Assembly (NCBI RefSeq): GCF_000210295.1
Contig: NC_026742.1
Location: forward strand, 1,488,001-1,552,000
Source of the DNA: Trypanosoma brucei gambiense DAL972
Taxonomy: Eukaryota; Euglenozoa; Kinetoplastea; Trypanosomatida; Trypanosomatidae
DNA: 64,000 nt
Direction: 5' to 3'
Part shown: positions 29,182 to 37,815 of the stretch, piece by piece
Layout of the letters: the number at the start of each line of letters is the position of its first letter
How positions within the stretch are numbered: the stretch's first letter is position 1
Program-made: the position numbers and the translations under genes
Notes under the pieces: generated by a model
What the model was told of the DNA's origin: nothing
Databases searched by the model: none
What the model saw: only the letters and a program-made list of their open reading frames with translations

Positions 29182-32100
29182 ATGTCGTCGCGGATAGAGC
29201 GCGTGGAGTTGTTCAACTTCAAAAGTTATTCGGGTCACGTGACAATTGGCCCCTTGAAAGACTTTACATGCATTGTTGGCCCCAATGGCTCCGGGAAGTC
29301 AAACCTTATGGATGCGTTGTGTTTTGTGCTAAGTTCCAACTCCACAGCGACGCTACGTGGCGGAAGCCCAACAGATTTTATTCACCGTGGCGCGCAGCAG
29401 AGGGAATGTTTCGTTACTGTTGTGCTTCGGCATAGTCGAGCAGATTCGATTGGTTCATCTATTGTTGGTGTTAAAAACGGTGGAAGTGACAATATGCCCG
29501 AAACGTCCTTCACCCGCATTGTGGACAGTGCAGGGCGTATTAAGCACAAAGTTAACGGGAAGCCAGTTGGCGAAGAAGACTTCGTGTCGGCACTGAGGAA
29601 AGTTAACATCGGCCCTCGCGTTAACAACTTTTTGGTGTTTCAAAATGAAGTGCAATCGGTCTCAAAGAAGAAGGCCCAGGAGTTAACAGAATTTTTGGAG
29701 CGTGTAAGTGGAAGCATTGAATTCAAGGAGGAGTATGACCGTTTGAAGAAAACAGGGGAGCTGGCAAAAATTGAGCTCGCCAAAGCCGCAGCTGCGAGAC
29801 GGGAGGCGGGGTCTGCATTAACCGTTGCTCGTGATCAAAAGAAGGAGACGGAAAAGTACAGCGAAACAATGAAGCGTATTTCTGAAGAGAGGTGCAATGA
29901 AGCACTTGTTGAGCTCCTAAGCATTGAGAATCGTATTAGAAAGCAGAAACGGCAGCTCGCACTGCAGAGTGCGGAGCTGGAAAAGCTTATGAAAACCTTT
30001 ACATCGGCACAGGATGCGGAGGAGATGAAGCGCACGTACGCTGAAAAGAATAAGTCTTACTTGGAGGAAATAAACCAGAATAGGAAGGATATCAGTGACC
30101 TGCGAAATTTACGAAGTAGCCTTGACAATGCCATGGTCCGTTTGGAGCACTTGAAACGTAGCCATGATGAAAAAAGACGAAAAATGGAAAGCGTTTTGGC
30201 AAACGAGGAGAATCGGTCGCGGCAGAAAGAGCGAATTGAAGAGGAGATACGCAAACAAAAGGCGCTGCTTGCTGCTTTCGACGGGCGCTGCAAAGAAGAG
30301 GATAAGAATTATACGTCATTGAGTGATGCACTAAATAAGGAGCAACTGAAGGAGTATGGAAGGCTCCGGGTAGCATCAAGGTGTCAAACCAGCACTCTTC
30401 GCCAGCAGGTGGATAGGGTGAGAGGTGAGCAGCAATCCATGAGTGAAGGGAAAAAGCAGTGCCTCGTTTCAATAGAGAATATTACAATGCAGAGGGACAA
30501 TCTCTTGGTGGAGGTGCAGAGGAGCGATGCTCTCATAACAGAACTTCAACAGCGTCAGGAGGAACTGCGGGAGCGGGCCAAAGAGCTTTCCAAGAACTCT
30601 GCAATGAAGCAGGCAGAAATTACCCATGCAGAGAGGCGCAACAGGGAAGCCGAAGTGGAGCTTGAAAAGATAAATGCCCAACTTGGCGAGTTGCACTTCA
30701 TCGAAGAAAACGACAAACGTGAAGCCAAAGTAACGGAAGCGTTGGAAGAGCTAAAGGTTCTTCACGGCGTCCGCGGCCGACTTGTCGATCTCTGCACAAT
30801 TCCCAACAATAAATACAGACACGCCGTAACGGTGGCACTCGGAAAAAACCTTGAGGCCGTCGTTGTCGATACCAGTGAGACTGCACATGCATGCGTGCGG
30901 TATCTAAAGGAACGGCGTCTGCCGCCGTTGACATTCTTGCCTCTCAACTCCGTTAATGGGAGCGCAGTTGATGACAGGTTACGCACGCTTGGTGGTACCT
31001 GTAAACCTGTTGTCGACGTCATTTGCTTTGATGCTTCCATAGAGGCTGCCGTGCGCTACGCCCTTGGCCAAACACTCGTCTGTGATACCATGGGGGAAGG
31101 CCGACGCATCGCGTATGGGCAGAGCAGTGGGGAGCGTTTCAAAGTTGTGACTTGTGACGGTACCGTTCTCAGGCGTAATGGTGTTGTGCAAGGCGGACTT
31201 GCAGCCACACGTTCGCGTGCGCAGAAATGGGATAAAAAGAAGTATGAGGACCTGCGCGCAGCACAAAAACGTTTGATTGAAGGAACCAACGGTTGGTTCG
31301 AATCTGAGCTTTCCCAGCTTCGCCATGAACTGCAAGGCATGCAGGAGGGTTTGAGATTTACAGAGCAGCGCCAAAAAGCTGTGAAGGAAGAGATTGAAAG
31401 GGCACGAAGTAAGGTCGAGGGCCTGCGTCAGAAGGTGAAGCAGCAAGAGGCCGAACTACACGCAGTAGAAGAGCGTCGCGCTTCATACGAGGAGGGTCTT
31501 AAGAGGTGTGAGAAGGAATTGGAGGCGGGCCTAGCAGCCATCAAGCGTGCAGAACAAGAGCTGTTTGGTGATTTTCAGAAGCGTGTGAATATTCCGAACT
31601 TGTTGGAATATGAACAGAATGACTTGCGCCGTGCAAATGAGCGTGAGGAGCAACGCCAAACGCTATTGATGCTGATTGGGAAACTTGAGCTATCACTTAA
31701 CTCAAATCATGGGCATGTGACCTTTGGTTCTAAGGATCTGCGTGCTGAGTGTGAAGAGATCGAATCACTCATCAAAAAATGTGAGGCAGAACTAACAGCT
31801 ACCAAAAAAGTGGTCAAGGAGAAGGAGGTTAAGGTGAATGAGACGGGTGCTCGTGTGGTGCAGCTGAGGGGAGATCTCATGAAGCTGAAAGAGAGGCGGG
31901 ATCAACAGGATCGCAGACAGGAGGATGAAAGGCAGAAGTTGAGGCAAGTTCGTCAAGTTGTGAGGATTCTTGAGGCTGGTTGCGAAACATTTCGCTTACA
32001 ACGAATGAATGTTGTGCGACGTTGCCAAATGGAAAATGTACCCATCCTCTTAAAACCTGTAGATGCAGTTGGTAAGAAACGGTTGCGGCCTTCTGATGCG

Positions 32101-33009
32101 GATGATCTCAGTTTCAGCGAACCCTTCGCCCTCATTGAGGCCGACACCCCTGATCCTTCACAACAATCCCAACAACAGGACCGACGCCCTGCTTTGAAAG
32201 CGGCAGCTGAAGACGGACGTGTTATGATTGACTTCTCTGTACTCTCAGAAAATCTTCGGCTTGTTGCCGCTAATGACGCGCAGTTGTCGCAGTACAAACA
32301 GCGCACAGCCTCTTTACTGGAAACTCTTCAACGTACAGTTGAGTCTCTGGGACCCAACCTGAGGGCGGCGACACGCGTAGTTGACTGTGAGGCAAAGCTA
32401 GCGTTGTGCAATGCTCAATTCGATGCGGTACATAAGAGGGTGAGAGAGATAGATTCGAACCTCATGAAAGTTAAGCACCTCCGCACCAAGCGTTTCTTTG
32501 AAACGTACAATAAAATAGCTGTGCATGTAGGAAATGTCTACAAGGGTTTGACAAAAAGTGATTCCGATGGGCTTGTGCATGGTATCGCGTGTTTGAACCT
32601 TGAGAACGAGGATGAACCGTACCTTGGGGGAACCCTTTATAACGCAACACCTCCAATGAAGAGGTGTACAGAAATAGAACGTCTCTCTGGTGGAGAGCGT
32701 ACAATGGCTGCTCTCGCACTACTGTTTGCCGTACATGCCACCTCACCAACTCCTTTTTTTGTTTTGGATGAGGTGGATGCCGCACTGGACGCTGCAAACG
32801 TTCAACGATTGGCGAAATATACTCGAGAGAACTGCAACACAACGCAGTTTATTGTCATTTCCCTCATGGACCAACTGTACCACATGGCTGACATGTTGGT
32901 TGGTGTACTGAAGGATAAGGAAAGGGGGAGTTCCTCTATTCTTACGATGGATCTCAGTTCTTATCCCCTTGTAGTGGGTGGTGGCAATAAACACATAAAT
33001 GATCATTAG
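29182..33009 (+). CDS. SMC1: Cohesin ATPase subunit SMC1
   Basis: Core ATPase of the cohesin ring that holds sister chromatids together. The 1275-residue protein has the full SMC plan: the N-terminal ATPase lobe with Walker A GPNGSGKSN at 33-41 followed by LMDALCFVL (typical of SMC1), a long coiled coil, a hinge at about 525-690 starting GVRGRLVDLC, a returning coiled coil, and the C-terminal lobe with the ABC signature LSGGERTMAALALLFA from 1168 and Walker B FFVLDEVDAALD with D1196 and E1197. FVLDEVDAALD and the signature fit SMC1 better than SMC2, 3 or 4. A Gln/acid-rich insertion near 985-1010 interrupts the second coil. The start is the ATG at 29182; the preceding in-frame GTG is not used. 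Confidence 0.95.
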   Translation: MSSRIERVELFNFKSYSGHVTIGPLKDFTCIVGPNGSGKSNLMDALCFVLSSNSTATLRGGSPTDFIHRGAQQRECFVTVVLRHSRADSIGSSIVGVKNGGSDNMPETSFTRIVDSAGRIKHKVNGKPVGEEDFVSALRKVNIGPRVNNFLVFQNEVQSVSKKKAQELTEFLERVSGSIEFKEEYDRLKKTGELAKIELAKAAAARREAGSALTVARDQKKETEKYSETMKRISEERCNEALVELLSIENRIRKQKRQLALQSAELEKLMKTFTSAQDAEEMKRTYAEKNKSYLEEINQNRKDISDLRNLRSSLDNAMVRLEHLKRSHDEKRRKMESVLANEENRSRQKERIEEEIRKQKALLAAFDGRCKEEDKNYTSLSDALNKEQLKEYGRLRVASRCQTSTLRQQVDRVRGEQQSMSEGKKQCLVSIENITMQRDNLLVEVQRSDALITELQQRQEELRERAKELSKNSAMKQAEITHAERRNREAEVELEKINAQLGELHFIEENDKREAKVTEALEELKVLHGVRGRLVDLCTIPNNKYRHAVTVALGKNLEAVVVDTSETAHACVRYLKERRLPPLTFLPLNSVNGSAVDDRLRTLGGTCKPVVDVICFDASIEAAVRYALGQTLVCDTMGEGRRIAYGQSSGERFKVVTCDGTVLRRNGVVQGGLAATRSRAQKWDKKKYEDLRAAQKRLIEGTNGWFESELSQLRHELQGMQEGLRFTEQRQKAVKEEIERARSKVEGLRQKVKQQEAELHAVEERRASYEEGLKRCEKELEAGLAAIKRAEQELFGDFQKRVNIPNLLEYEQNDLRRANEREEQRQTLLMLIGKLELSLNSNHGHVTFGSKDLRAECEEIESLIKKCEAELTATKKVVKEKEVKVNETGARVVQLRGDLMKLKERRDQQDRRQEDERQKLRQVRQVVRILEAGCETFRLQRMNVVRRCQMENVPILLKPVDAVGKKRLRPSDADDLSFSEPFALIEADTPDPSQQSQQQDRRPALKAAAEDGRVMIDFSVLSENLRLVAANDAQLSQYKQRTASLLETLQRTVESLGPNLRAATRVVDCEAKLALCNAQFDAVHKRVREIDSNLMKVKHLRTKRFFETYNKIAVHVGNVYKGLTKSDSDGLVHGIACLNLENEDEPYLGGTLYNATPPMKRCTEIERLSGGERTMAALALLFAVHATSPTPFFVLDEVDAALDAANVQRLAKYTRENCNTTQFIVISLMDQLYHMADMLVGVLKDKERGSSSILTMDLSSYPLVVGGGNKHINDH

Positions 33010-33146
33010 TGACGGATCAAAACGTAATGCCAGCGTTGTGCCCTTTGCTTTTCTTTGTTTCGTTTTCCCTCGGCTTGGGACGGAGTAGGACAAGAGCAGA
33101 GTGAAAAAGACAGAATACCATAGAGTAACAGACTGGCTATAGAAAG

Positions 33147-33194
33147 TATATATATATATATATATATATCTCTTATGTGTGTGTGTGTGTGTGT
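33147..33194. repeat. Adjacent TA and GT microsatellites
   Basis: An alternating TA run of about 23 bases, a short spacer and a GT run of about 18 bases. Confidence 0.9.
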
Positions 33195-34479
33195 TTATGT
33201 GCCTGTGTATGGACCGTTTAACACCAGGATTACCAAAGGAATTGTGGTAACGCGCACACACCCACACACATATATATAAGAGAAATGAAATATAGTGGGT
33301 GTTTTCCTCGAAAGAAGAAAATTGATGTTTTTTTTAATAAAAAAAAAGCATTTCCCCTCTTTTAACATGCCGTTTTACTGGTACCTTACAGATTTTTCCT
33401 TTTTATCCCTTGGAGGTGGTAGCGGCGAAAGACGTGTGTGTTGTTTGTGTGTTTATGTCTGTTTATATATATATATATATATTGGGGGGGCCGAGGCCTG
33501 CAAGAATAATATCTTGGCGCGTGGCCACGTTGACTTTTTTAACGTTCTAATTTGTGACAGTTACTGTGCATGCGCACATTTCTCTAGCTATTTGTTTTTT
33601 CTTGTTTCGTTTCCGATTCTTTCCTTTTTCTTTTTTTACTCCTTGTTCCTCTGAAGTTGAGGTTATTTTTACCCTCCTTGGTTATGTGATGGATTATGGT
33701 TGGTTTCCTCAACTGTTGATGAGCAAACGGAATCCGAACCCCTCCACTGAAACGACTGCAACTCCTTTGACTTTTTGCTACAAGGACTCAAGGAAGGAAG
33801 AACATGGTCACGCACGGCATCTAACTATTATCTGTCTAAGCAAATAAAAAACAAAAGTAAAGGTATACGTGCATGTATTTGCAGACGTCTGTGTGTATAC
33901 ATGCTTATGTTCCATTCGTAAAAGAAACAACACCATCAACAACTGATGGAGTTGTCGCGGGCTGGTGGAGCCAATAATAACTACAGCGCGCCGATGAGTA
34001 AATGCTGTGGGAGAAAGGAATATATGTATGTGAACTGTTTTTGAGTACAATTACTTCTTTTTGAAGCTCATTTCCTCCTTTGAAACGAGTTTTATTTTTG
34101 TTTTTTGCTGGAAGTGCGGGATGTTTATGTACCAGGTTTCCATCAACTTGGAATGCGTATCTTTTCGTGGTTTGATCGTCGTTGCTGTTTGTGTGTGTGT
34201 ATGTATGTGTATTGCGCACTTGTGAATTTGCACGTGCAAATGGCCGCGTCGGACGCAGTGAGAATAGTGGTAGTGATTAGTGGATCTTCAAATAGATGGA
34301 CATATGTGGGTTTGTTCAGGAAACAGACATAACTTTTTTTTCACGCCACATTTCGCAGTTGCCGGTGTAAGACTATGAAGAGTTAATTAGAACCACATAC
34401 TTGCATGTGGTTGCAACCGTCACGTTAATATGATGTCCTCCAAAGGAGCAAGGTTTCCCTCACGTTTTGTCGCTTACTT

Positions 34480-34526
34480 GCCTCTCTTTTTTTGTTTGTT
34501 TCTTACTTCTTTCTTTCTTTCCTCAG
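34480..34526 (+). promoter_or_regulatory. Putative trans-splice acceptor for FYVE gene
   Basis: A textbook tract: about 40 bases of almost pure T/C ending in CCTCAG at 34521-34526. The 5' UTR would be about 190 bases to the ATG at 34718. Confidence 0.65.
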
Positions 34527-34717
34527 TTTACGCCAGTAGGGAAGTAAAAGTGCGTTTGTTCGTACTCATCCTGCAGGCGGAGGGCGATATTATTACGGTG
34601 TTAGTGTAAGTGAGGGAGGGCGTCAAAGTTAAGGAAAGGATTTTAATTGATCGACCTCAGGAGGATTTGTGCTGCTAAAAGATTTTGGTGTCGAGCGAGA
34701 GGGTGTAGGCGGCAAAT

Positions 34718-35575
34718 ATGGGCGCTAGTGAAGCAAAGGGTGAAAATTGGCAGAAAGACTCCGATGTTAGTGGGTGCTGTAAATGTAATGTTAGTTTCTC
34801 ATTAACAACTCGCCGTCATCACTGCAGAAAATGTGGTCTCGTTGTATGCAGCAAATGCTCCAGGTACAGAATTAACCTATCATCCCACGACTCGGATACA
34901 CCGAAACGAGTGTGTCGTCACTGTTTTCACACGCTACGCAAGAATGGGGCCGCTGGTTTCGAGACTGGTGTTGGCAGTAGTGCAAGTACAGGTGGTTGGG
35001 GGCTTGATGGCAGCGTATCACCTACAACAGAAAAAGAAAACACGGCGGATGACACAAACTTTGAAACTCCCGATGATGAAAAAGCACCAGCTGCTGAGGA
35101 TTGTGATAGTATCAATTGTTGCTTTGTGGGTGCGGGTTGCGGTGGCTGTTATGGAGAGGGTGCGGATGCATATTACGACGCAGGGACACTGTATTCGGAT
35201 CCGATAACAGCCCTATCGGATGTGGGAGAGAAAACGGCTCTGCAAACAGAGAAGGAGCGTTTACTTCAGCAGTGGACAGAGATTCGGCAAAACGTTGTTT
35301 TCGTTGACATTCAGGTACAGGAAGTGGAACGGGTAGGTGAGAATACACCTGTGGGATACTGTCAGGAAGTCGAGAATATTATGCTCCAGCCAGAGCTACC
35401 CGAGCGGCTCCGCACTATGTTCCCGTTTCCGCGTGGAGGAGAAGGAAATATGGAGCTTTTGATGAAACCACTTGAACCAATCACAGCACTGACATGTAAA
35501 AGTCAGAAGGAAGTTAGCGATGCACTCAGGCAAGTGACCGCACAGCTTCAGCTGAGCCGTCTACCGAATTATTGA
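34718..35575 (+). CDS. FYVE zinc-finger protein
   Basis: A 285-residue protein with an N-terminal FYVE domain at about 9-75, the fold that binds phosphatidylinositol 3-phosphate on endosomes. All defining parts are present: the WxxD motif (W11, D14), the basic core RRHHCRKCG at 32-40, the RVC motif at 64-66, and eight zinc ligands C20, C23, C36, C39, C44, C47, C66 and C69. The middle is acidic and probably disordered, with a short cluster of cysteines (C129, C134, C135, C141, C144) in a Gly-rich stretch. The C-terminal third is helical (KTALQTEKERLLQQWTEIRQ). There is no kinase or other catalytic domain. An endosomal or lysosomal trafficking role is inferred from the domain only. Confidence 0.93.
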   Translation: MGASEAKGENWQKDSDVSGCCKCNVSFSLTTRRHHCRKCGLVVCSKCSRYRINLSSHDSDTPKRVCRHCFHTLRKNGAAGFETGVGSSASTGGWGLDGSVSPTTEKENTADDTNFETPDDEKAPAAEDCDSINCCFVGAGCGGCYGEGADAYYDAGTLYSDPITALSDVGEKTALQTEKERLLQQWTEIRQNVVFVDIQVQEVERVGENTPVGYCQEVENIMLQPELPERLRTMFPFPRGGEGNMELLMKPLEPITALTCKSQKEVSDALRQVTAQLQLSRLPNY

Positions 35576-36074
35576 TGGTCCGATTTGTTTGTGATGTTGA
35601 GGTGAGCCTAATAATCTTCTCTTTCCCCATTCTTTTTGGTCGCAAGCACCACCGGTGCGTGTTAGGTGTATATTCCTTTTCCACTAATGCATCATCCGCT
35701 TGAAAACTTTTTATTGAGATTTATTTTTTTGCTGTTTCCCTTAACTTTGCTGCTGCTTCTTCCTCTTCTTCCTTTGTCCATAACCTAAATTTTTTTCCAA
35801 CGTAGCAGGTGGTTTACTTTCCCTTCGACCCTTTTTCGTGGTCGCTTTTCCCCTCCCCTCTAGTAACTATCGTATTTGCCATTTGAGGCTGCAGAGACAA
35901 AAGAAAAATCAGAGTAGGGAAAGGTTTCTCTGTTTTTACCCGATTTCGCAGATTGAGCGGCAGGTGGCCGTCCGTCTGTGTTTGCGTGTGCGGAAGGAGA
36001 GAGAGAGAGACGCTTTATAAGGGAGAAAGGAAACTGAAGGCTCGCGGCGGCTCTGCGGCGTTAGTTTCAAAGAC
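35576..36074 (+). other. Spacer before mS26-like gene, with splice acceptor
   Basis: No gene seen. T/C-rich throughout 35690-35860. The tract at 35821-35860 ends with TAG at 35861-35863, the likely acceptor. A GAGA run lies near 35997-36010. Confidence 0.5.
35821..35863 (+). promoter_or_regulatory. Putative trans-splice acceptor for mS26-like gene
   Basis: A C/T-rich tract with runs of T and C, immediately followed by TAG at 35861-35863. Confidence 0.55.
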
Positions 36075-37397
36075 ATGATGCGCAGTTCTTCTTTTTGCAG
36101 GCGCCAAATACGCCCCTACTACAATCTTCCATCGAAGTCTGAGCATGGCCGAAAGATGACAGGATTTCTTACTCCGTACCGCCACTGGATGTGGAAGCAG
36201 AACGAACTGTGGCGCAATGTGCATGAGGCGCAGTTTGAGCACCTGCGACGTGTGTATAAACGTCAGTGGCTGGAGTCATTTCGCGTTAATGCAGATGAGT
36301 ACATCTATAAGTACAACATAACGAAGGCTGCACAGCTGGCTCAGTGGGAGTGCGAGATGAAGGAGCAGGAAAAAAAACGAATAGAGGCGCGTCAGATGAT
36401 GGACGGGCGTCAGGCACTGAAGAAGAAACACCTTGATCTGCTTCGTGAGTTCCATGAGCGGCAGTTCTTCTTTTGGTATGAGCGCGCCAGTGAGCGCCTG
36501 CAGAACATGAACCTCATTAATTACGTTCCTCACGCGCAACTTCGGGAGCACATTGACAAAGAGTTGGACAAGTATGTGGCGGGTAAGAACGAGCCCTATC
36601 CGCTAAATTTTGTTGGGCAAATGCCTTTCTTAGAAGATGGTGATGGCAATATCGTAGAGGTACCGGAGTCGTTACTGTCGAATCACATGGCAGAGCACCC
36701 TGACTCTACTGCAAAACCCCACGAACCGCACACGAGCAGCTCGATTTCGGAAGCTGCTGCTTTTGAAGAGCGAATGTTACGAGCGATGGTAAGTGCAAAG
36801 GAGGAGGATTTGAAAGAATGGTTGGGTGATGACTCCCGAGCGCTCTCCGAGACGATAGATGACATATCAAGAGAGGAGGAAGAGCGTGAGGCGGACATCC
36901 GCGTGGCTCGGAGCATGGAAGAGACGGATGCGGAGCGCGAGGTAAGCCGCCGGGCGTACATTGAGCGAGGTAAAACTGGATCAAGGTCGATCTTCCGACC
37001 ACCCACTGTTAGTGAAGGCGCTGGAGGCACACCGTCTGCACCTGCAGGAGATGCCAATACTCCTATGCGGCGGCGGAAGAAGGGGAAACTCGATCGAGTA
37101 CACGCTTTACAGGCTCATCAGGATGAATTGCTGGCTAAGTTATCCTCTCAAGGGTTAAAGGAGGGAGTGGATGCCTCATCTGTACCGGAGCGTGGGAAAA
37201 TCGTGCAAAGTAGAGGAAGGATTCGCGATAAGGCAGTGATTCCGACGCATGAAGTGTTGATGCAGAAACCTGAGCTTGCTGCGGGTAGCACACCGGGTGC
37301 ACGCATACAGACGAAGGATATGGTGGACAAAATGTATCATAGGGGTAAATACAAGAAGAGTGGTAGCGGCGATAAATCTGACGGTGAGGATCTTTAA
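36075..37397 (+). CDS. Probable mitochondrial ribosomal protein mS26
   Basis: A 440-residue, highly basic and helical protein. The first 30 residues (RSSSFCRRQIRPYY) look like a mitochondrial presequence. The segment about 35-200 has the plan of mS26 (MRPS26): a long charged helix in which AQLAQWECEMKEQEKKRIE and then LLREFHERQFFFW recall the mammalian helix, followed by INYVPHAQLREHIDKELDK, which parallels the mS26 motif FITxENLExRIEEALD, then YPLNFVGQMPFLEDGDG in place of the NYNWAIxxEG ending. The C-terminal 230 residues, absent from mammalian mS26, are acidic then basic and look disordered. The identification rests on pattern similarity by eye. Kinetoplastid mitoribosomal proteins commonly carry such extensions. 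Confidence 0.55.
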   Translation: MMRSSSFCRRQIRPYYNLPSKSEHGRKMTGFLTPYRHWMWKQNELWRNVHEAQFEHLRRVYKRQWLESFRVNADEYIYKYNITKAAQLAQWECEMKEQEKKRIEARQMMDGRQALKKKHLDLLREFHERQFFFWYERASERLQNMNLINYVPHAQLREHIDKELDKYVAGKNEPYPLNFVGQMPFLEDGDGNIVEVPESLLSNHMAEHPDSTAKPHEPHTSSSISEAAAFEERMLRAMVSAKEEDLKEWLGDDSRALSETIDDISREEEEREADIRVARSMEETDAEREVSRRAYIERGKTGSRSIFRPPTVSEGAGGTPSAPAGDANTPMRRRKKGKLDRVHALQAHQDELLAKLSSQGLKEGVDASSVPERGKIVQSRGRIRDKAVIPTHEVLMQKPELAAGSTPGARIQTKDMVDKMYHRGKYKKSGSGDKSDGEDL

Positions 37398-37815
37398 ACA
37401 CGGGTAGTGCTCAAGTGTCAAAAGTGAGGACGCTGGCGACCGTGTTGTGGTGTTTTACCCTCTGCACGTGTAAACATTCAAGCGAAGCGATTGTGAAGAT
37501 GGTTGTCTGTTAGTAATTTCGTTGCGCTTTAGCATTTGTTTATTTCCGTGTTTACTTTTTTTTTTCTTTTTTAAAAACTCTTATCTCTTTTGTTTTATTT
37601 TCTCATCCTTCCCCCCTGGAACCGACCGATTTACCTGTCGAATAAAGGACCCTAGGCTGCTCCGTTTTGCGGAGAGGAGAACGTCAATCACAGAAGAGGA
37701 TACCATAACTAGACGCCAACGCACAGGGATAGTTGAATAAACAAAAAAATAGACACGTAGTAGAAGGCTATAAAGAGAGGAAGTGACTCCTCGAAATTGC
37801 CCCTATAAAGTACCA
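37398..37815 (+). other. Spacer before low-complexity orphan gene
   Basis: No gene seen. A T-rich tract at 37553-37618 is followed by a first AG at 37646-37647, a candidate splice acceptor. The upstream in-frame GTG at 37783 is not a likely start. Confidence 0.45.

Larger units (their letters stand above)
33010..34717 (+). other. 1.7-kb spacer with TA/GT repeats before FYVE gene
   Basis: No gene supported. TA runs lie at about 33147-33169 and 33466-33482, and GT runs near 33177-33194 and 34189-34200. T-rich tracts occur at 33590-33640. The strong splice acceptor at 34480-34526 is listed separately. Confidence 0.5.
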
